64,000 bases of DNA from Chryseosolibacter histidinae (GTDB lineage Bacteria; Bacteroidota; Bacteroidia; Cytophagales; Cyclobacteriaceae), in assembly GCF_018598225.1 (NCBI RefSeq), contig NZ_JAHESF010000004.1, positions 1-64,000 of the forward strand, written 5' to 3'. Made by a program: the position numbers and the translations under genes. How positions within the stretch are numbered: position 1 is the first letter of the stretch; each line of letters opens with the position of its first letter. The notes under the pieces are model-generated. The model did not search any database. It saw nothing but the letters and a program-made list of their open reading frames with translations, and was not told the origin of the DNA. Below are positions 23,515 to 33,109 of this stretch, piece after piece.

Positions 23515-24618
23515 ATGAAAAAGGCATTGCAACTTGAATCGATCTCCAGCTGGCTTCCCACGGCCAGCAAACCTATCATCATCAGCGGTCCCTGCAGCGC
23601 AGAGACTGAAGATCAGATGATCGCTACCGCGAAGCAGATCGCGGCTACTAAAAAAGTACACGCGCTCCGTGCCGGTATCTGGAAACCGCGCACAAGGCCT
23701 GGCCAATATGAAGGCGCTGGTGAAGAAGGTCTGAAGTGGCTGATCCAGGCGAAAAAAGAGACCGGCCTGCCCGTGACTACAGAAGTTGCCAATGCCGCAC
23801 ACGTTGAAGCATGTTTGAAAGCCGGTGTCGATATTCTCTGGGTAGGTGCCCGCACCACGGTAAACCCGTTCTCTGTTCAGGAGATCGCCGACTCACTGAA
23901 AGGTGTAGACGTACCGGTGATGGTGAAAAATCCTGTGAACCCTGATCTTGAGCTGTGGATCGGCGCACTTGAACGTTTGAACAAAGCCGGCATCACCAAG
24001 CTTGCAGCCATCCACCGCGGATTCTCTTCCTTCGAAAAAGGGCCGTTCCGTAACGCACCGATGTGGGATATGTCCATCGAATTGAAAACCCGCATCCCCG
24101 AGCTGGACATCATCTGCGACCCCAGCCACATTGCCGGAGCACGCGACCTTATTGCGCTGATCTCACAAAAAGCGCTCGACCTCGATATGGCCGGCCTCAT
24201 GATCGAGAGCCACATCAATCCCGATGCTGCGTGGAGCGATGCGAAACAACAGGTTACACCCGCTTCTCTCAGCAAGATCATCGACGGCCTTGTGGTGCGC
24301 GCCGTGACTTCAGATAACAAAACATTTAAGGACACGCTCAGCATTCTCCGTGAGCAGATCGATCAGATCGACGACGAGATCATGCAAAAGCTTTCTGCCC
24401 GTATGAAGATCTCCGAAAAGATCGGCCAGTATAAAAAAGATAACAACGTGACCATCCTCCAGGTGAGTCGCTGGGAAGAGATCATCCAGACCCGCATCGC
24501 GTTGGGCAAGGCCATGGGACTGAACGAGCAATTCACCAACGACCTGCTGAAGCTCATTCACCACGAGTCGATCCAGGTGCAAACCAGCATTATGAACAAG
24601 GCGGAAGCACGCGTATAA
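23515..24618 (+). CDS. DAHP synthase / chorismate mutase fusion
   Basis: Bifunctional enzyme. Residues about 1-260 are a KDO8P-synthase-type (class I-beta) DAHP synthase (IIISGPCSAET, RAGIWKPRTRPG, PVTTEVANAAHVE, LWVGARTTVNPF, DIICDPSHIAG), condensing PEP and erythrose-4-phosphate. Residues about 275-360 are an AroQ chorismate mutase (LREQIDQIDDEIMQKLSARMKISEKIGQYKK, VSRWEEIIQTRIALGK). The C-terminal mutase arrangement is known in Bacteroidota, where the mutase may pass end-product control to the synthase. It thus starts and redirects the pathway in one protein. Last gene of the operon, followed by a terminator. Confidence 0.94.
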   Translation: MKKALQLESISSWLPTASKPIIISGPCSAETEDQMIATAKQIAATKKVHALRAGIWKPRTRPGQYEGAGEEGLKWLIQAKKETGLPVTTEVANAAHVEACLKAGVDILWVGARTTVNPFSVQEIADSLKGVDVPVMVKNPVNPDLELWIGALERLNKAGITKLAAIHRGFSSFEKGPFRNAPMWDMSIELKTRIPELDIICDPSHIAGARDLIALISQKALDLDMAGLMIESHINPDAAWSDAKQQVTPASLSKIIDGLVVRAVTSDNKTFKDTLSILREQIDQIDDEIMQKLSARMKISEKIGQYKKDNNVTILQVSRWEEIIQTRIALGKAMGLNEQFTNDLLKLIHHESIQVQTSIMNKAEARV

Positions 24619-24642
24619 ATATTTTCGCTTTTTGCGATGTAA

Positions 24643-24686
24643 AAAGAATCAGATGCGACATCGATCCGTCTGATTCTTTGTTATTT
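24643..24686 (+). terminator. Terminator of the phe/tyr operon
   Basis: AAAGAATCAGA (24643-24653) pairs with TCTGATTCTTT (24669-24679) over 11 bp around a 15-base loop, followed by GTTATTTT. It ends 13 bases before the ROK gene, whose promoter must overlap it or which depends on readthrough. Confidence 0.75.
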
Positions 24687-24692
24687 TAAGGC

Positions 24693-25607
24693 ATGGTGAA
24701 TTTCCTGGGCATCGAAATCGGTGGAACGAAGCTGCAGATCGTTACGGGGAACGAACATGCCGAGATCCAGCGGCGGTTCCGGTTTGCTGTTGATGGCAAG
24801 GCTGGTGCTGAAGGCATTCGCGCGCATATCGTAGCCACACTCAACGAGCTTGCGTCCGAGAAGTTTGAGGCTATTGGTGTTGGCTTCGGGGGCCCGGTAG
24901 ACAGGATCTCCGGCAAGATCTGGACCTCCTATCACGTGAGCGGCTGGTCGGGGTTTGCGCTGGCAGACTGGTTGGCTGACCTTACGGGTGTTCCTGTAAA
25001 AGTCGACAATGATGCCAACGTAGCCGCGCTCGGTGAAGCATGGCAAGGTGCCGGAAAAAAATACCAAAACGTTTTTTATGTAACGCTCGGAAGTGGTGTG
25101 GGCGGAGGACTGGTTGTTGACAGAAAGATCTTTCATGGGGCATTACCAGGTGAGACCGAGATCGGCCATGTGCGCATAGACAAGAATGGCAAAACGGTGC
25201 AGTGGGCTTGCTCGGGATGGGCTGTAGATGCACAGGTCAAAGAAGCCGCGTTGCGCAACCCTTATGGTAAACTGGCAGTGCTGGCAGCACAGTTCAGCGG
25301 TGCCGAGGCAAAAGCCTTACGCCGCGCTTTAGAAATAGGCGATGCCGACGCCATCCGAATCCTTAACAGTACAACAGACGACCTCGCATTTGGTCTTTCA
25401 CACGCGGTGCACCTGCTCCATCCCGAAACCATTGTGCTCGGCGGTGGTTTATCACTGCTCGGCGAGCCCCTGCGAAAACTGACAGAAGAACGATTAACCA
25501 CTTATATTATGGACGCTTTTCAGCCCGGTCCCGTCATACAGCTTTCAGCCTTGAAAGAAGATGCCGTTCCGGTGGGAGCGTTGACTTTAGCCATCAATCA
25601 TCATTGA
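24693..25607 (+). CDS. ROK-family sugar kinase
   Basis: ROK-fold kinase (glucokinase or related). ATP-binding loop is LGIEIGGTKLQIV; sugar contacts lie in VDNDANVAALGEA; LGSGVGGGLVVD is the adenosine/phosphate loop; PGETEIGHVRID is the ROK signature region. The usual zinc cluster (CxCGxxGCxE) is not present: the corresponding stretch is VQWACSGWAVDA, so the protein is a zinc-less member. Length 304 is typical. It is separated by only 4 bases from the SIS isomerase gene, so the two likely act on the same sugar-phosphate route. Specificity is unknown. Confidence 0.85.
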   Translation: MVNFLGIEIGGTKLQIVTGNEHAEIQRRFRFAVDGKAGAEGIRAHIVATLNELASEKFEAIGVGFGGPVDRISGKIWTSYHVSGWSGFALADWLADLTGVPVKVDNDANVAALGEAWQGAGKKYQNVFYVTLGSGVGGGLVVDRKIFHGALPGETEIGHVRIDKNGKTVQWACSGWAVDAQVKEAALRNPYGKLAVLAAQFSGAEAKALRRALEIGDADAIRILNSTTDDLAFGLSHAVHLLHPETIVLGGGLSLLGEPLRKLTEERLTTYIMDAFQPGPVIQLSALKEDAVPVGALTLAINHH

Positions 25608-25611
25608 AAGA

Positions 25612-26187
25612 ATGAAAGCATTTATCACACGTTACCTCGAGCAGCAGAAGAAAACCATCGACACCATTGACGCCGACAAGATCAGCGCGATCATCAGCAT
25701 CTTCAAACGTACACTGGATGAAGATCGCCAGCTTTTCGTGTTTGGCAATGGAGGCAGTGCCGCCAGCGCCACCCATTTTGTAACAGATCTTGGCAAAGGC
25801 GCATCCGACAAGGCCCACAAACGCTTTCGTTGTTTTTCACTGAACGACAACACCGGCTGGCTCACCGCCCTCGGAAACGATTATTCATATGAAGATGTTT
25901 TTGTGCGTCAGCTGATGAACCTTGCCAAACCCGGCGATGTGATGTTCACCATGAGCGTGAGCGGAAATTCTCCCAACCTCGTCAAGGCCGTGGAGTGGTG
26001 TAAGCAGAACAAGGTTCACGTCATCGCGCTGGTGGGCGGAAAAAAAGGAAAGCTGGCCCAGCTGGCAGACACCTGTGTTGTGATCAATGATTTACATTAT
26101 GGCCGCGTTGAAGATGCCCACATGAACATCTGCCATATCATTGCCTTCGCGTTTATTGAAAACGAATCCCTTCAGGGTCAGGATTAG
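25612..26187 (+). CDS. SIS-domain phosphoheptose isomerase-like protein
   Basis: Single SIS domain of the GmhA type: FVFGNGGSAASATHFVTDLGKGA (sugar phosphate loop), DVMFTMSVSGNSPNLVKAVEWCKQ, HVIALVGGKKGKLAQLADTCVVI and VEDAHMNICHIIAFAF, whose Glu/His pair matches the GmhA catalytic end. GmhA converts sedoheptulose-7-phosphate to D-glycero-D-manno-heptose-7-phosphate for lipopolysaccharide or S-layer sugars. No other heptose gene is nearby; its partner here is a ROK kinase, so a different sugar phosphate is possible. Length 191 is normal. Confidence 0.85.
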   Translation: MKAFITRYLEQQKKTIDTIDADKISAIISIFKRTLDEDRQLFVFGNGGSAASATHFVTDLGKGASDKAHKRFRCFSLNDNTGWLTALGNDYSYEDVFVRQLMNLAKPGDVMFTMSVSGNSPNLVKAVEWCKQNKVHVIALVGGKKGKLAQLADTCVVINDLHYGRVEDAHMNICHIIAFAFIENESLQGQD

Positions 26188-26213
26188 CAGGATTGATGGA
26201 TTAGCAGGATTCA
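26178..26213. repeat. GGATTAGCAGGATT direct repeat
   Basis: GGATTAGCAGGATT occurs twice in 36 bases (starting about 26181 and 26199), straddling the stop of the SIS gene in the 32-base convergent gap before mscS. It is a short dispersed-word repeat; no terminator hairpin is visible. Confidence 0.6.
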
Positions 26214-26219
26214 TGCTAC

Positions 26220-27338
26220 TTACTCCTTATTTCCCACGCCCGATGTAGCCTTGGCGGAGGCGGGTGGCTCCTGCGCTGGAGGCGGAGCAGGTGGCGGCGG
26301 AATGAGGGATGTATGCGGACTTGTCACAATGAAGATCTCATTCTTCTCGAACTCTTCCCTGATCTTCAGGTTGATGGCCTGCTGGATGTCCATGTATTTG
26401 TTGAAGTCGGGATCGAGCACGAAATAGACCACTTCAAACTTCAGTGCCCAGTCGCCATAGGCTGCGAAGTGAGCACGGTCGAACCGGATCGGCTTCTGTT
26501 GCTCGATGATATTTTTTAGCAAGACCGGTATGGTCTTCAGCTTTTCGATTGGCGTGCGGAAATCGATGTTGATGGTGAACACGATCCTGCGGCTGGCCAT
26601 TCGTTTGAAGTTGTGGATCCGCGACCCGGTCAGGTTCGAGTTGCCAATGATGATCTGTTCGCCGGAAAGGCTTCTGATGCGGGTAGTTTTGATGCCGAGG
26701 TATTCAACTGTTCCCATCTTGTCATCCACCACAATAAAGTCGCCGATCTCGAAAGGGCGATCGAAATAAATAACAAAATAATTGAAGAGGTCGCCGAGGA
26801 TGTTTTGTGCCGCCAGCGCAATGGCGATACCACCAATACCGAGGCCGGCAATGATCGTGGTCACATCTTTGCCCATGTTATCGAGCAGGAAGATGACCCC
26901 GATGACCCAGATAAAAATGTTGATCACCAGCATGAGCCCGCCCAGCTGTTTGATCTTGTCTTCACCATGCTCCTGTCTTCGGATGCGCGACTCCAGCAAT
27001 GTCATGATCACTGAGGAAATAAGACGCAGCACGAAGTAGGTGATGATCACGGAAGTGGCCACGTCGATGACGCGTTCGGCTTTTGTAGACAGATCGAGGA
27101 AATTCAGTCCCCAGTAGATGATGGCAAACTGTATGATGGGAAGCGCAAAACGATCCACACCGTCGATAATGAAATCATCCGTTGTACCCTCGGTCTTTGC
27201 GGCGGCAGCGCGCAGTCGTTTGATGATCACTCGTTTGAACGTGCGCAGCAACAAAATGCTGAGCACGATGACACCACCCGCAATGAGATAATCCCTCACG
27301 GTGTTGTTGTAATAGACTTGATCAAGCAGGCCTTGCAT
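26220..27338 (-). CDS. MscS-family small-conductance mechanosensitive channel
   Basis: Membrane channel that opens under turgor stress. N-terminal helices are near 18-36, 65-81 and 90-108; the pore helix region is VTTIIAGLGIGGIAIALAAQ with the Gly/Ala packing repeats of TM3, then the beta domain (FEIGDFIVVDDKMGTVEYLGIKTTRIRSLSGEQIIIGNSNL) and a C-terminal alpha-beta domain. The last 30 residues are a proline-rich tail (IPPPPAPPPAQEPPAS). Length 372 is between MscS (286) and larger YbdG/YbiO forms. It is divergent from the macroglobulin gene across 142 bases. Confidence 0.9.
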   Translation of the reverse strand: MQGLLDQVYYNNTVRDYLIAGGVIVLSILLLRTFKRVIIKRLRAAAAKTEGTTDDFIIDGVDRFALPIIQFAIIYWGLNFLDLSTKAERVIDVATSVIITYFVLRLISSVIMTLLESRIRRQEHGEDKIKQLGGLMLVINIFIWVIGVIFLLDNMGKDVTTIIAGLGIGGIAIALAAQNILGDLFNYFVIYFDRPFEIGDFIVVDDKMGTVEYLGIKTTRIRSLSGEQIIIGNSNLTGSRIHNFKRMASRRIVFTINIDFRTPIEKLKTIPVLLKNIIEQQKPIRFDRAHFAAYGDWALKFEVVYFVLDPDFNKYMDIQQAINLKIREEFEKNEIFIVTSPHTSLIPPPPAPPPAQEPPASAKATSGVGNKE

Positions 27339-27480
27339 AGTTAGAATCGGCTGGATATCAGCTGTTTGTGTCTGTGTGCCGGAGTGGGTTCCGGTGTTTA
27401 ATTTTTCATCCCAAAACTTATAAAAACCATACCAATTAAGAGATATTGCAGGTAATTTTTATCAAAACCCCGACATCAAA

Positions 27481-30400
27481 ATGAAAAACCTACCCTGGAA
27501 GAAAATTGGCCTGGGGGCTGTTGCCCTTGTTGTTGCCGTTGCAGGAATTTTCTATCTCACCACCACCAAGGGCAGTAAAACGCCGGATACTTTTGTGAAC
27601 CCTGCTTTCGGGCAGTACATCTCATCCTATACCGCCGGAGTGATCTCTTCCGGTTCGGCCATCAGGATCATGCTCGCAGAAGATGCCGTCGACTCCACTT
27701 TACTGGGTCAGGAAACCTCCGTTTCACTTTTTGATTTCAAACCTTCCGTCAGCGGAAAAACCGTATGGCTTGATAAACGCACGGTTGAATTCAGGCCCGA
27801 AAAAAGACTCGCCTCCGGCCAGATCTACGAAGTGAGCTTTTTCCTTTCAAAACTTCTTGACAACCTTCCGGGTGAGCTGAAGACCTTTGAATACACGTTC
27901 CAGGTGATCCCGCTGAATTTTGAAGTATCCATCGAGAACGTAAAACCTTATGTAAAAACCGACCTGAAGCGCCAGAAGATCGAAGGTATGCTTCAGACCT
28001 CCGATTTTGCCGAAAGTGAAGCGGTTGAAAAAATGCTCATCGCGCAGCAGGAAGGCAAAGGCCTGAAGGTGACCTGGAACCACGTGAGCGAAGGAAAACA
28101 ACACGCCTTTGTGATAGAAGATGTAGCACGCGGAGAAGCCGCCAGCAAAGTATCACTCGCCATCGACGGAAAAAGCCTCGATGTAGAACAGCGCGACGAC
28201 CGCGAAATAGAAATTCCCGCGCTTGGCGATTTTAAAGTTACGAACGTACGGGTAGAGCAGAGCGCTACACAAAATGTGGTGATCCAGTTCTCTGATCCGT
28301 TGAACGAAAAACAGAATCTCGCCGGTCTCATCAGCATTGAAGGCCTCAGCAGCCTGGACTTCGAGATCCGCGATAACGAGATCAGGGTTTATCCTCCGGT
28401 TCGTCAGAAAGGTTCTATGAAGCTCACTGTTGAAACCGGCATCCGCAACATACTGGACTACCGCCTCAAGGAAGGCGGCGAATTTGATGTGATGTTCGAA
28501 CAACTGAATCCTGCTGTACGGTTCACCGGCAAAGGCTCTATTCTTCCCAGCTCCGATGGGTTGATCCTTCCCTTCGAAGCGGTGAACCTGAAATCGGTAG
28601 ATGTGCAGATCGTCAAGGTCTTTGAAAACAATGTGCTGCAGTTCCTCCAGGTAAACGACCTCGACGGCAGCGCTGAACTTCGCAGGGTTGGCAAACCTGT
28701 GCTGAAGAAAACCATCTCGCTCGATAACTCCGGTGTAACAGACCTCGGCCGCTGGAACCGTTTCACGCTCGATCTTTCCACCATGATCAATACCGAACCC
28801 GGCGCCATCTACCAGGTGCGCATCGGTTTCAAACGCGCTTATGTGGCCTTTGGCTGTGAAGATGGTGAAGAGACGGGATCAGCGAACGAGCAGCAGGCCT
28901 TCGAAACAGAAGAATGGTCGGAGCCCGAAAACGAGAACAGCTACTGGGATTCCTACGAAGAATATTACTACGGCGAAGATTACGATTGGGAGCAACGCGA
29001 TAATCCGTGCCACTCTTCCTACTACCGTGGCGATAAAAGCATCAAGCGCAATGTACTGGCATCGGACCTCGGTCTGCTGGCCAAACGCGGAGGCGATGGC
29101 AACACCGTTGTGTTTGTCAACGATCTAAAAACCACTCAACCCATCGCAGGTGTAAATGTTGAGCTCTATGATTTTCAGCAGCAGGTGATCGGATCGGCCT
29201 CTACGGGCGCTGATGGCAGGGCTGTGATCAACTCGAAGAGCGCACCTTTTGCATTGGTAGCAAAGAACGGCTCGCAGCGCGGCTACCTGAAGCTGTTCGA
29301 TGGTGAATCGCTTTCCATCAGCAACTTTGATGTTGGCGGCGAGCGCATCAACAAAGGACTGAAAGGATTTTTATACGGCGAACGCGGCGTATGGCGCCCC
29401 GGTGATTCACTGTATATGACCTTCCTGCTGGAAGACAAAATGAAATTGCTGCCGCCGTCACATCCCGTGGTGTTCGAGCTCCAGGACCCGCAGGGACAGG
29501 TTGCCAGCAGGCTGGTACGCTCAGGCGGAGAGAACGGTTTTTACAAATTTGCCACGGCCACAGCAGCAGATGCCCCCACCGGCAACTGGATGGCACGTGT
29601 GAAAGTAGGCGGGGCGGAATTCACGCAACCCGTGAAGATCGAAATGGTGAAGCCGAATCGCCTGAAGATCAACCTCGACTTCGGTGTAGATAAGATCACA
29701 GCAGGCAACAACAATGTTTCAGGCCAGCTTGTGGTGAACTGGTTGCACGGCGCTCCCGGCAGAAACCTGCGGGGAGAATTTGAAGTGTTGCTCACGAAAG
29801 CCGAAACTAAATTCCAGCGGTATCCCGACTTCACGTTCGAGGATCCGTCGCGCGATTTTTATAGTGAAGCGCAACCTATCTTCGATGGTTATACCGATGA
29901 TGAAGGACGTGCTACGGTGAATGCCACCCTTCAACCCAATGAAACTGCCCCCGGTATGCTCAATGCCGTTTTCCGCGGTAAGGTGTTTGAAGAAAGCGGC
30001 AACTTCTCCATCGATCGTTTCAGCGTGCCTTATTATCCGTACGAGTCGTTTACAGGTATTCGCCTGCCACAGGGCGATCAGGCAAGGGGTATGCTGCTCA
30101 CCGATACAACGCACACGGTAGATGTAGTCACGGTAGACGCCGATGGTAAGCCCGTGAGTCGCGAAGGTGTGCAGGTGTCCATCTCCAAATTGCGCTGGAG
30201 ATGGTGGTGGGATAACACAGACGAAGAGGCGGTGTACATGTCTGATTCTTATGCTACGCAGCTGAGCACCGGCACCATCAGAACGGTGAACGGAAAAGGT
30301 ACCTGGAAATTCAAGATCAAATATCCCGAATGGGGTCGTTACCTGGTGAAAGCATACGACCCTGTTTCAGGTCACAGCACCGCGAAAGTTGTTTACATCG

Positions 30401-33057
30401 ACTGGCCGGGATGGGCAGGACGGGCACGCGGGGGCAACGAAGGCGCTACCATGCTGTCGTTCTCATCCGATAAACCTGCCTACAACATTGGCGAGCAAGC
30501 GAAGGTCATGATCCCGGGAAGCGGTCAGGGCCGGGCGCTGGTGAGCATCGAGAACGGAAGCCGCGTGATCGAGAGCTACTGGGTTGAAACGCAGAAAGGC
30601 GATACACCCTTCTCGTTCGAGATCACCCGTGATATGACACCCAACGTTTTTGTTCACATCACATCGCTCCAGCCCCACGCGCAGACGGTTAACGATCTGC
30701 CTATCCGTTTGTACGGTGTGATCCCCGTGCAGGTGGAAGACCCCGGAACCCACATCGAGCCTGTGATAGATATGCCCGATGTACTGGAGCCGGGCCGGGA
30801 AGTTGTGATCAAGGTATCGGAGAAATCGAAACGCAAAATGACCTACACCATCGCTATGGTGGACGAGGGCCTCCTTGACCTTACACGATTCAAAACGCCA
30901 GACCCATGGAAACGGTTCTATGCCCGTGAGGCTCTCGGCGTGAAAACATGGGATCTGTATGACAACGTGATGGGTGCTTTCGGCTCAAGGCTTGAAAGAT
31001 TACTTTCCATCGGTGGCGATGAAGCGCTGAAAGGTAAGGAAGACGATGCCAAAGCCAACCGCTTCAAACCCGTTGTAAAATACCTCGGTCCGTTCACACT
31101 CGACGGTGGCAGCGACGAGCACAAATTCACCATGCCGCAGTATATCGGTTCGGTGAAAACCATGGTGGTTGCCGGATATGAAGGCGCCTACGGATCAGCG
31201 GAGAAGGCCACGCCTGTACGCAAGCCACTGATGGTGCTGGCCACCCTGCCTCGTGTGCTTGGTCCGGAAGAAAAGCTCAAGCTGCCTGTGACGTTGTTCA
31301 CCATGGAGAAGAGCATTAAGAATGTGAAAGTAGAAGTAAAAGCATCAGGACCGCTGCAGGTGAGCGAAGCGTCACAGAATGTTGCTATGTCGGGCAGTGA
31401 TATGACCGTAGAGTTTGACCTGGCGGTGAAGAGTATGCTGGGCGTTGGTAAGGTAGAAGTGACGGCAAGCTCGGGCAATTTTAAAGCCGTGGATGTTATC
31501 GAGATCGATATCCGCAATCCCAATCCTCCGGTAACAAGGATGAGTGAAGGGCTGCTGGAAGCTGGCAAAGCCTGGAGCACGAATGTGACGCCGGTAGGAA
31601 TGAAGGGCACCAATTCAGCCACGCTGGAGATCTCGTCGATGCCGCCGATCAACTTGGGACAGCGTTTAAAATACCTGATGCAGTACCCCTATGGTTGTAT
31701 CGAGCAAACCACCTCTACTGTTTTCCCGCAATTATATCTCGACCAGGTGAAGGTGCTCACGGAAGGAGAGCGCAACCTGACACAATCGAACGTGCGTGCA
31801 GGTATCGAGCGCTTGAAATCATTCCAGCAGCGCGATGGCGGATTTTCTTACTGGCCGGGTGCAGAGAATGCCGATAGCTGGGCTACTACCTATGCAGGAC
31901 ATTTCCTCGTGGAAGCATCGGCCAAAGGATACTTCGTTCCTAACGAGATGATCAAGCGCTGGAAAAAATATCAGCGAAACAAAGCGCAGGATTGGCGCAA
32001 GAACCAGGAATATTACAGCAGCGAATTGATCCAGGCATACCGACTCTATTCACTGGCCCTTGCCGGCGATCCGGAGCTCGGCGCCATGAACAAACTTCGC
32101 GAGCTGGGCAACCTGCCACCCACCGCAGCGTGGATGCTGGCTGCAGCCTATGCCAAGGCAGGCCAGGAGGAAGCCGCCAGAAAGCTCATGACCAACCTGC
32201 CTACCGCCATTAAACCTTACCAGGAAATGGCTTACTCTTACGGATCTGATATTCGCGACAAAGCCATTATCCTCGAGACATTGTTGCTGATGAACGAACG
32301 GACCAAGGGATTCGAGCTGCTCAAGGATATTTCAGCGGCGCTCAGCAATCCTAACCATTGGATGAGCACACAATCTGTGGCGTGGTGTCTGAAATCCGCG
32401 GGAGCATTTGCAAGCTCGGAGAAACGCGGCGAGCTGAAGTTCACGTACACCTACAATGGAAAAGAAGTGGAAGCATCAACCGAGCTTCCGGTGGCGCAGG
32501 TGCAGATCGATGTTGATGGTGTGAAGTCGAATGCGCTGAAGGTGGAAAGTGAAAGCAAGGGAACGTTATTCGTGAGACTGGTCACTGAAGGCACACCCGC
32601 GCGTGGCGACGAACAGGAGGAAGCAAATAACCTGACCATCAACGTCACCTATGCCGATACGGACGGCAACACCATCGACCCGGTGCAGCTTCAGCAGGGC
32701 ACGGAGTTCATTGCTACCGTAACAGTGTCGAACCCCGGAACAAGAGGTGCCTACAAGAACATGGCGATCAACCAGATCTTCCCGTCAGGATGGGAGATCA
32801 ATAACCTGAGGCTTGATGACGCGGAAAGCAGGCTGGGCGGAGACAAACCTACGTACCAGGATATTCGCGATGACCGGGTTTATACATACTTCGATCTGAG
32901 CGCAGGCCAGAAAAAAACATTTCAGGTAATGTTAACTGCTACTTATGCAGGTACCTATTATCTGCCGGCCGTGAGCTGCGAGGCCATGTACGACAGAACC
33001 GTGTACGCGAGGAAAAAAGGGCAGGTGGTGGAAGTGGTGAAACAGGTAACGGAATAG
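27481..33057 (+). CDS. Bacterial alpha-2-macroglobulin (YfhM-like) with thioester motif
   Basis: Very large (1858 residues) envelope protein thought to trap foreign proteases in the periplasm. An N-terminal membrane anchor (IGLGAVALVVAVAGIFYLTT) is followed by macroglobulin-like domains, a bait region and an ANA-type MG7 region, then the thioester domain: YPYGCIEQTTS has Cys1406 and Gln1409, which form the internal thioester. A Cys-flanked acidic, tyrosine-rich insert (about 458-505, with SYEEYYYGEDYDWEQ) is unusual. Its partner pbpC follows after an inserted GxxExxY gene; the E. coli order is yfhM-pbpC directly. PBP1C is thought to repair peptidoglycan where the wall is breached. Confidence 0.92.
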   Translation: MKNLPWKKIGLGAVALVVAVAGIFYLTTTKGSKTPDTFVNPAFGQYISSYTAGVISSGSAIRIMLAEDAVDSTLLGQETSVSLFDFKPSVSGKTVWLDKRTVEFRPEKRLASGQIYEVSFFLSKLLDNLPGELKTFEYTFQVIPLNFEVSIENVKPYVKTDLKRQKIEGMLQTSDFAESEAVEKMLIAQQEGKGLKVTWNHVSEGKQHAFVIEDVARGEAASKVSLAIDGKSLDVEQRDDREIEIPALGDFKVTNVRVEQSATQNVVIQFSDPLNEKQNLAGLISIEGLSSLDFEIRDNEIRVYPPVRQKGSMKLTVETGIRNILDYRLKEGGEFDVMFEQLNPAVRFTGKGSILPSSDGLILPFEAVNLKSVDVQIVKVFENNVLQFLQVNDLDGSAELRRVGKPVLKKTISLDNSGVTDLGRWNRFTLDLSTMINTEPGAIYQVRIGFKRAYVAFGCEDGEETGSANEQQAFETEEWSEPENENSYWDSYEEYYYGEDYDWEQRDNPCHSSYYRGDKSIKRNVLASDLGLLAKRGGDGNTVVFVNDLKTTQPIAGVNVELYDFQQQVIGSASTGADGRAVINSKSAPFALVAKNGSQRGYLKLFDGESLSISNFDVGGERINKGLKGFLYGERGVWRPGDSLYMTFLLEDKMKLLPPSHPVVFELQDPQGQVASRLVRSGGENGFYKFATATAADAPTGNWMARVKVGGAEFTQPVKIEMVKPNRLKINLDFGVDKITAGNNNVSGQLVVNWLHGAPGRNLRGEFEVLLTKAETKFQRYPDFTFEDPSRDFYSEAQPIFDGYTDDEGRATVNATLQPNETAPGMLNAVFRGKVFEESGNFSIDRFSVPYYPYESFTGIRLPQGDQARGMLLTDTTHTVDVVTVDADGKPVSREGVQVSISKLRWRWWWDNTDEEAVYMSDSYATQLSTGTIRTVNGKGTWKFKIKYPEWGRYLVKAYDPVSGHSTAKVVYIDWPGWAGRARGGNEGATMLSFSSDKPAYNIGEQAKVMIPGSGQGRALVSIENGSRVIESYWVETQKGDTPFSFEITRDMTPNVFVHITSLQPHAQTVNDLPIRLYGVIPVQVEDPGTHIEPVIDMPDVLEPGREVVIKVSEKSKRKMTYTIAMVDEGLLDLTRFKTPDPWKRFYAREALGVKTWDLYDNVMGAFGSRLERLLSIGGDEALKGKEDDAKANRFKPVVKYLGPFTLDGGSDEHKFTMPQYIGSVKTMVVAGYEGAYGSAEKATPVRKPLMVLATLPRVLGPEEKLKLPVTLFTMEKSIKNVKVEVKASGPLQVSEASQNVAMSGSDMTVEFDLAVKSMLGVGKVEVTASSGNFKAVDVIEIDIRNPNPPVTRMSEGLLEAGKAWSTNVTPVGMKGTNSATLEISSMPPINLGQRLKYLMQYPYGCIEQTTSTVFPQLYLDQVKVLTEGERNLTQSNVRAGIERLKSFQQRDGGFSYWPGAENADSWATTYAGHFLVEASAKGYFVPNEMIKRWKKYQRNKAQDWRKNQEYYSSELIQAYRLYSLALAGDPELGAMNKLRELGNLPPTAAWMLAAAYAKAGQEEAARKLMTNLPTAIKPYQEMAYSYGSDIRDKAIILETLLLMNERTKGFELLKDISAALSNPNHWMSTQSVAWCLKSAGAFASSEKRGELKFTYTYNGKEVEASTELPVAQVQIDVDGVKSNALKVESESKGTLFVRLVTEGTPARGDEQEEANNLTINVTYADTDGNTIDPVQLQQGTEFIATVTVSNPGTRGAYKNMAINQIFPSGWEINNLRLDDAESRLGGDKPTYQDIRDDRVYTYFDLSAGQKKTFQVMLTATYAGTYYLPAVSCEAMYDRTVYARKKGQVVEVVKQVTE

Positions 33058-33068
33058 CGTTCGTTCGG

Positions 33069-33100
33069 GGTCCCGCAGATTCCGCAGATCAGCGCAGATT
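33069..33100. repeat. Left inverted repeat flanking the GxxExxY gene
   Basis: The sequence of CGCAGAT words (TCCCGCAGATTCCGCAGATC and on) starts 12 bases after the macroglobulin stop. Its reverse complement matches 33492-33524 at about 25 of 32 positions, so the GxxExxY gene is bracketed by imperfect terminal inverted repeats. Confidence 0.7.
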
Positions 33101-33109
33101 AAATGTGAT

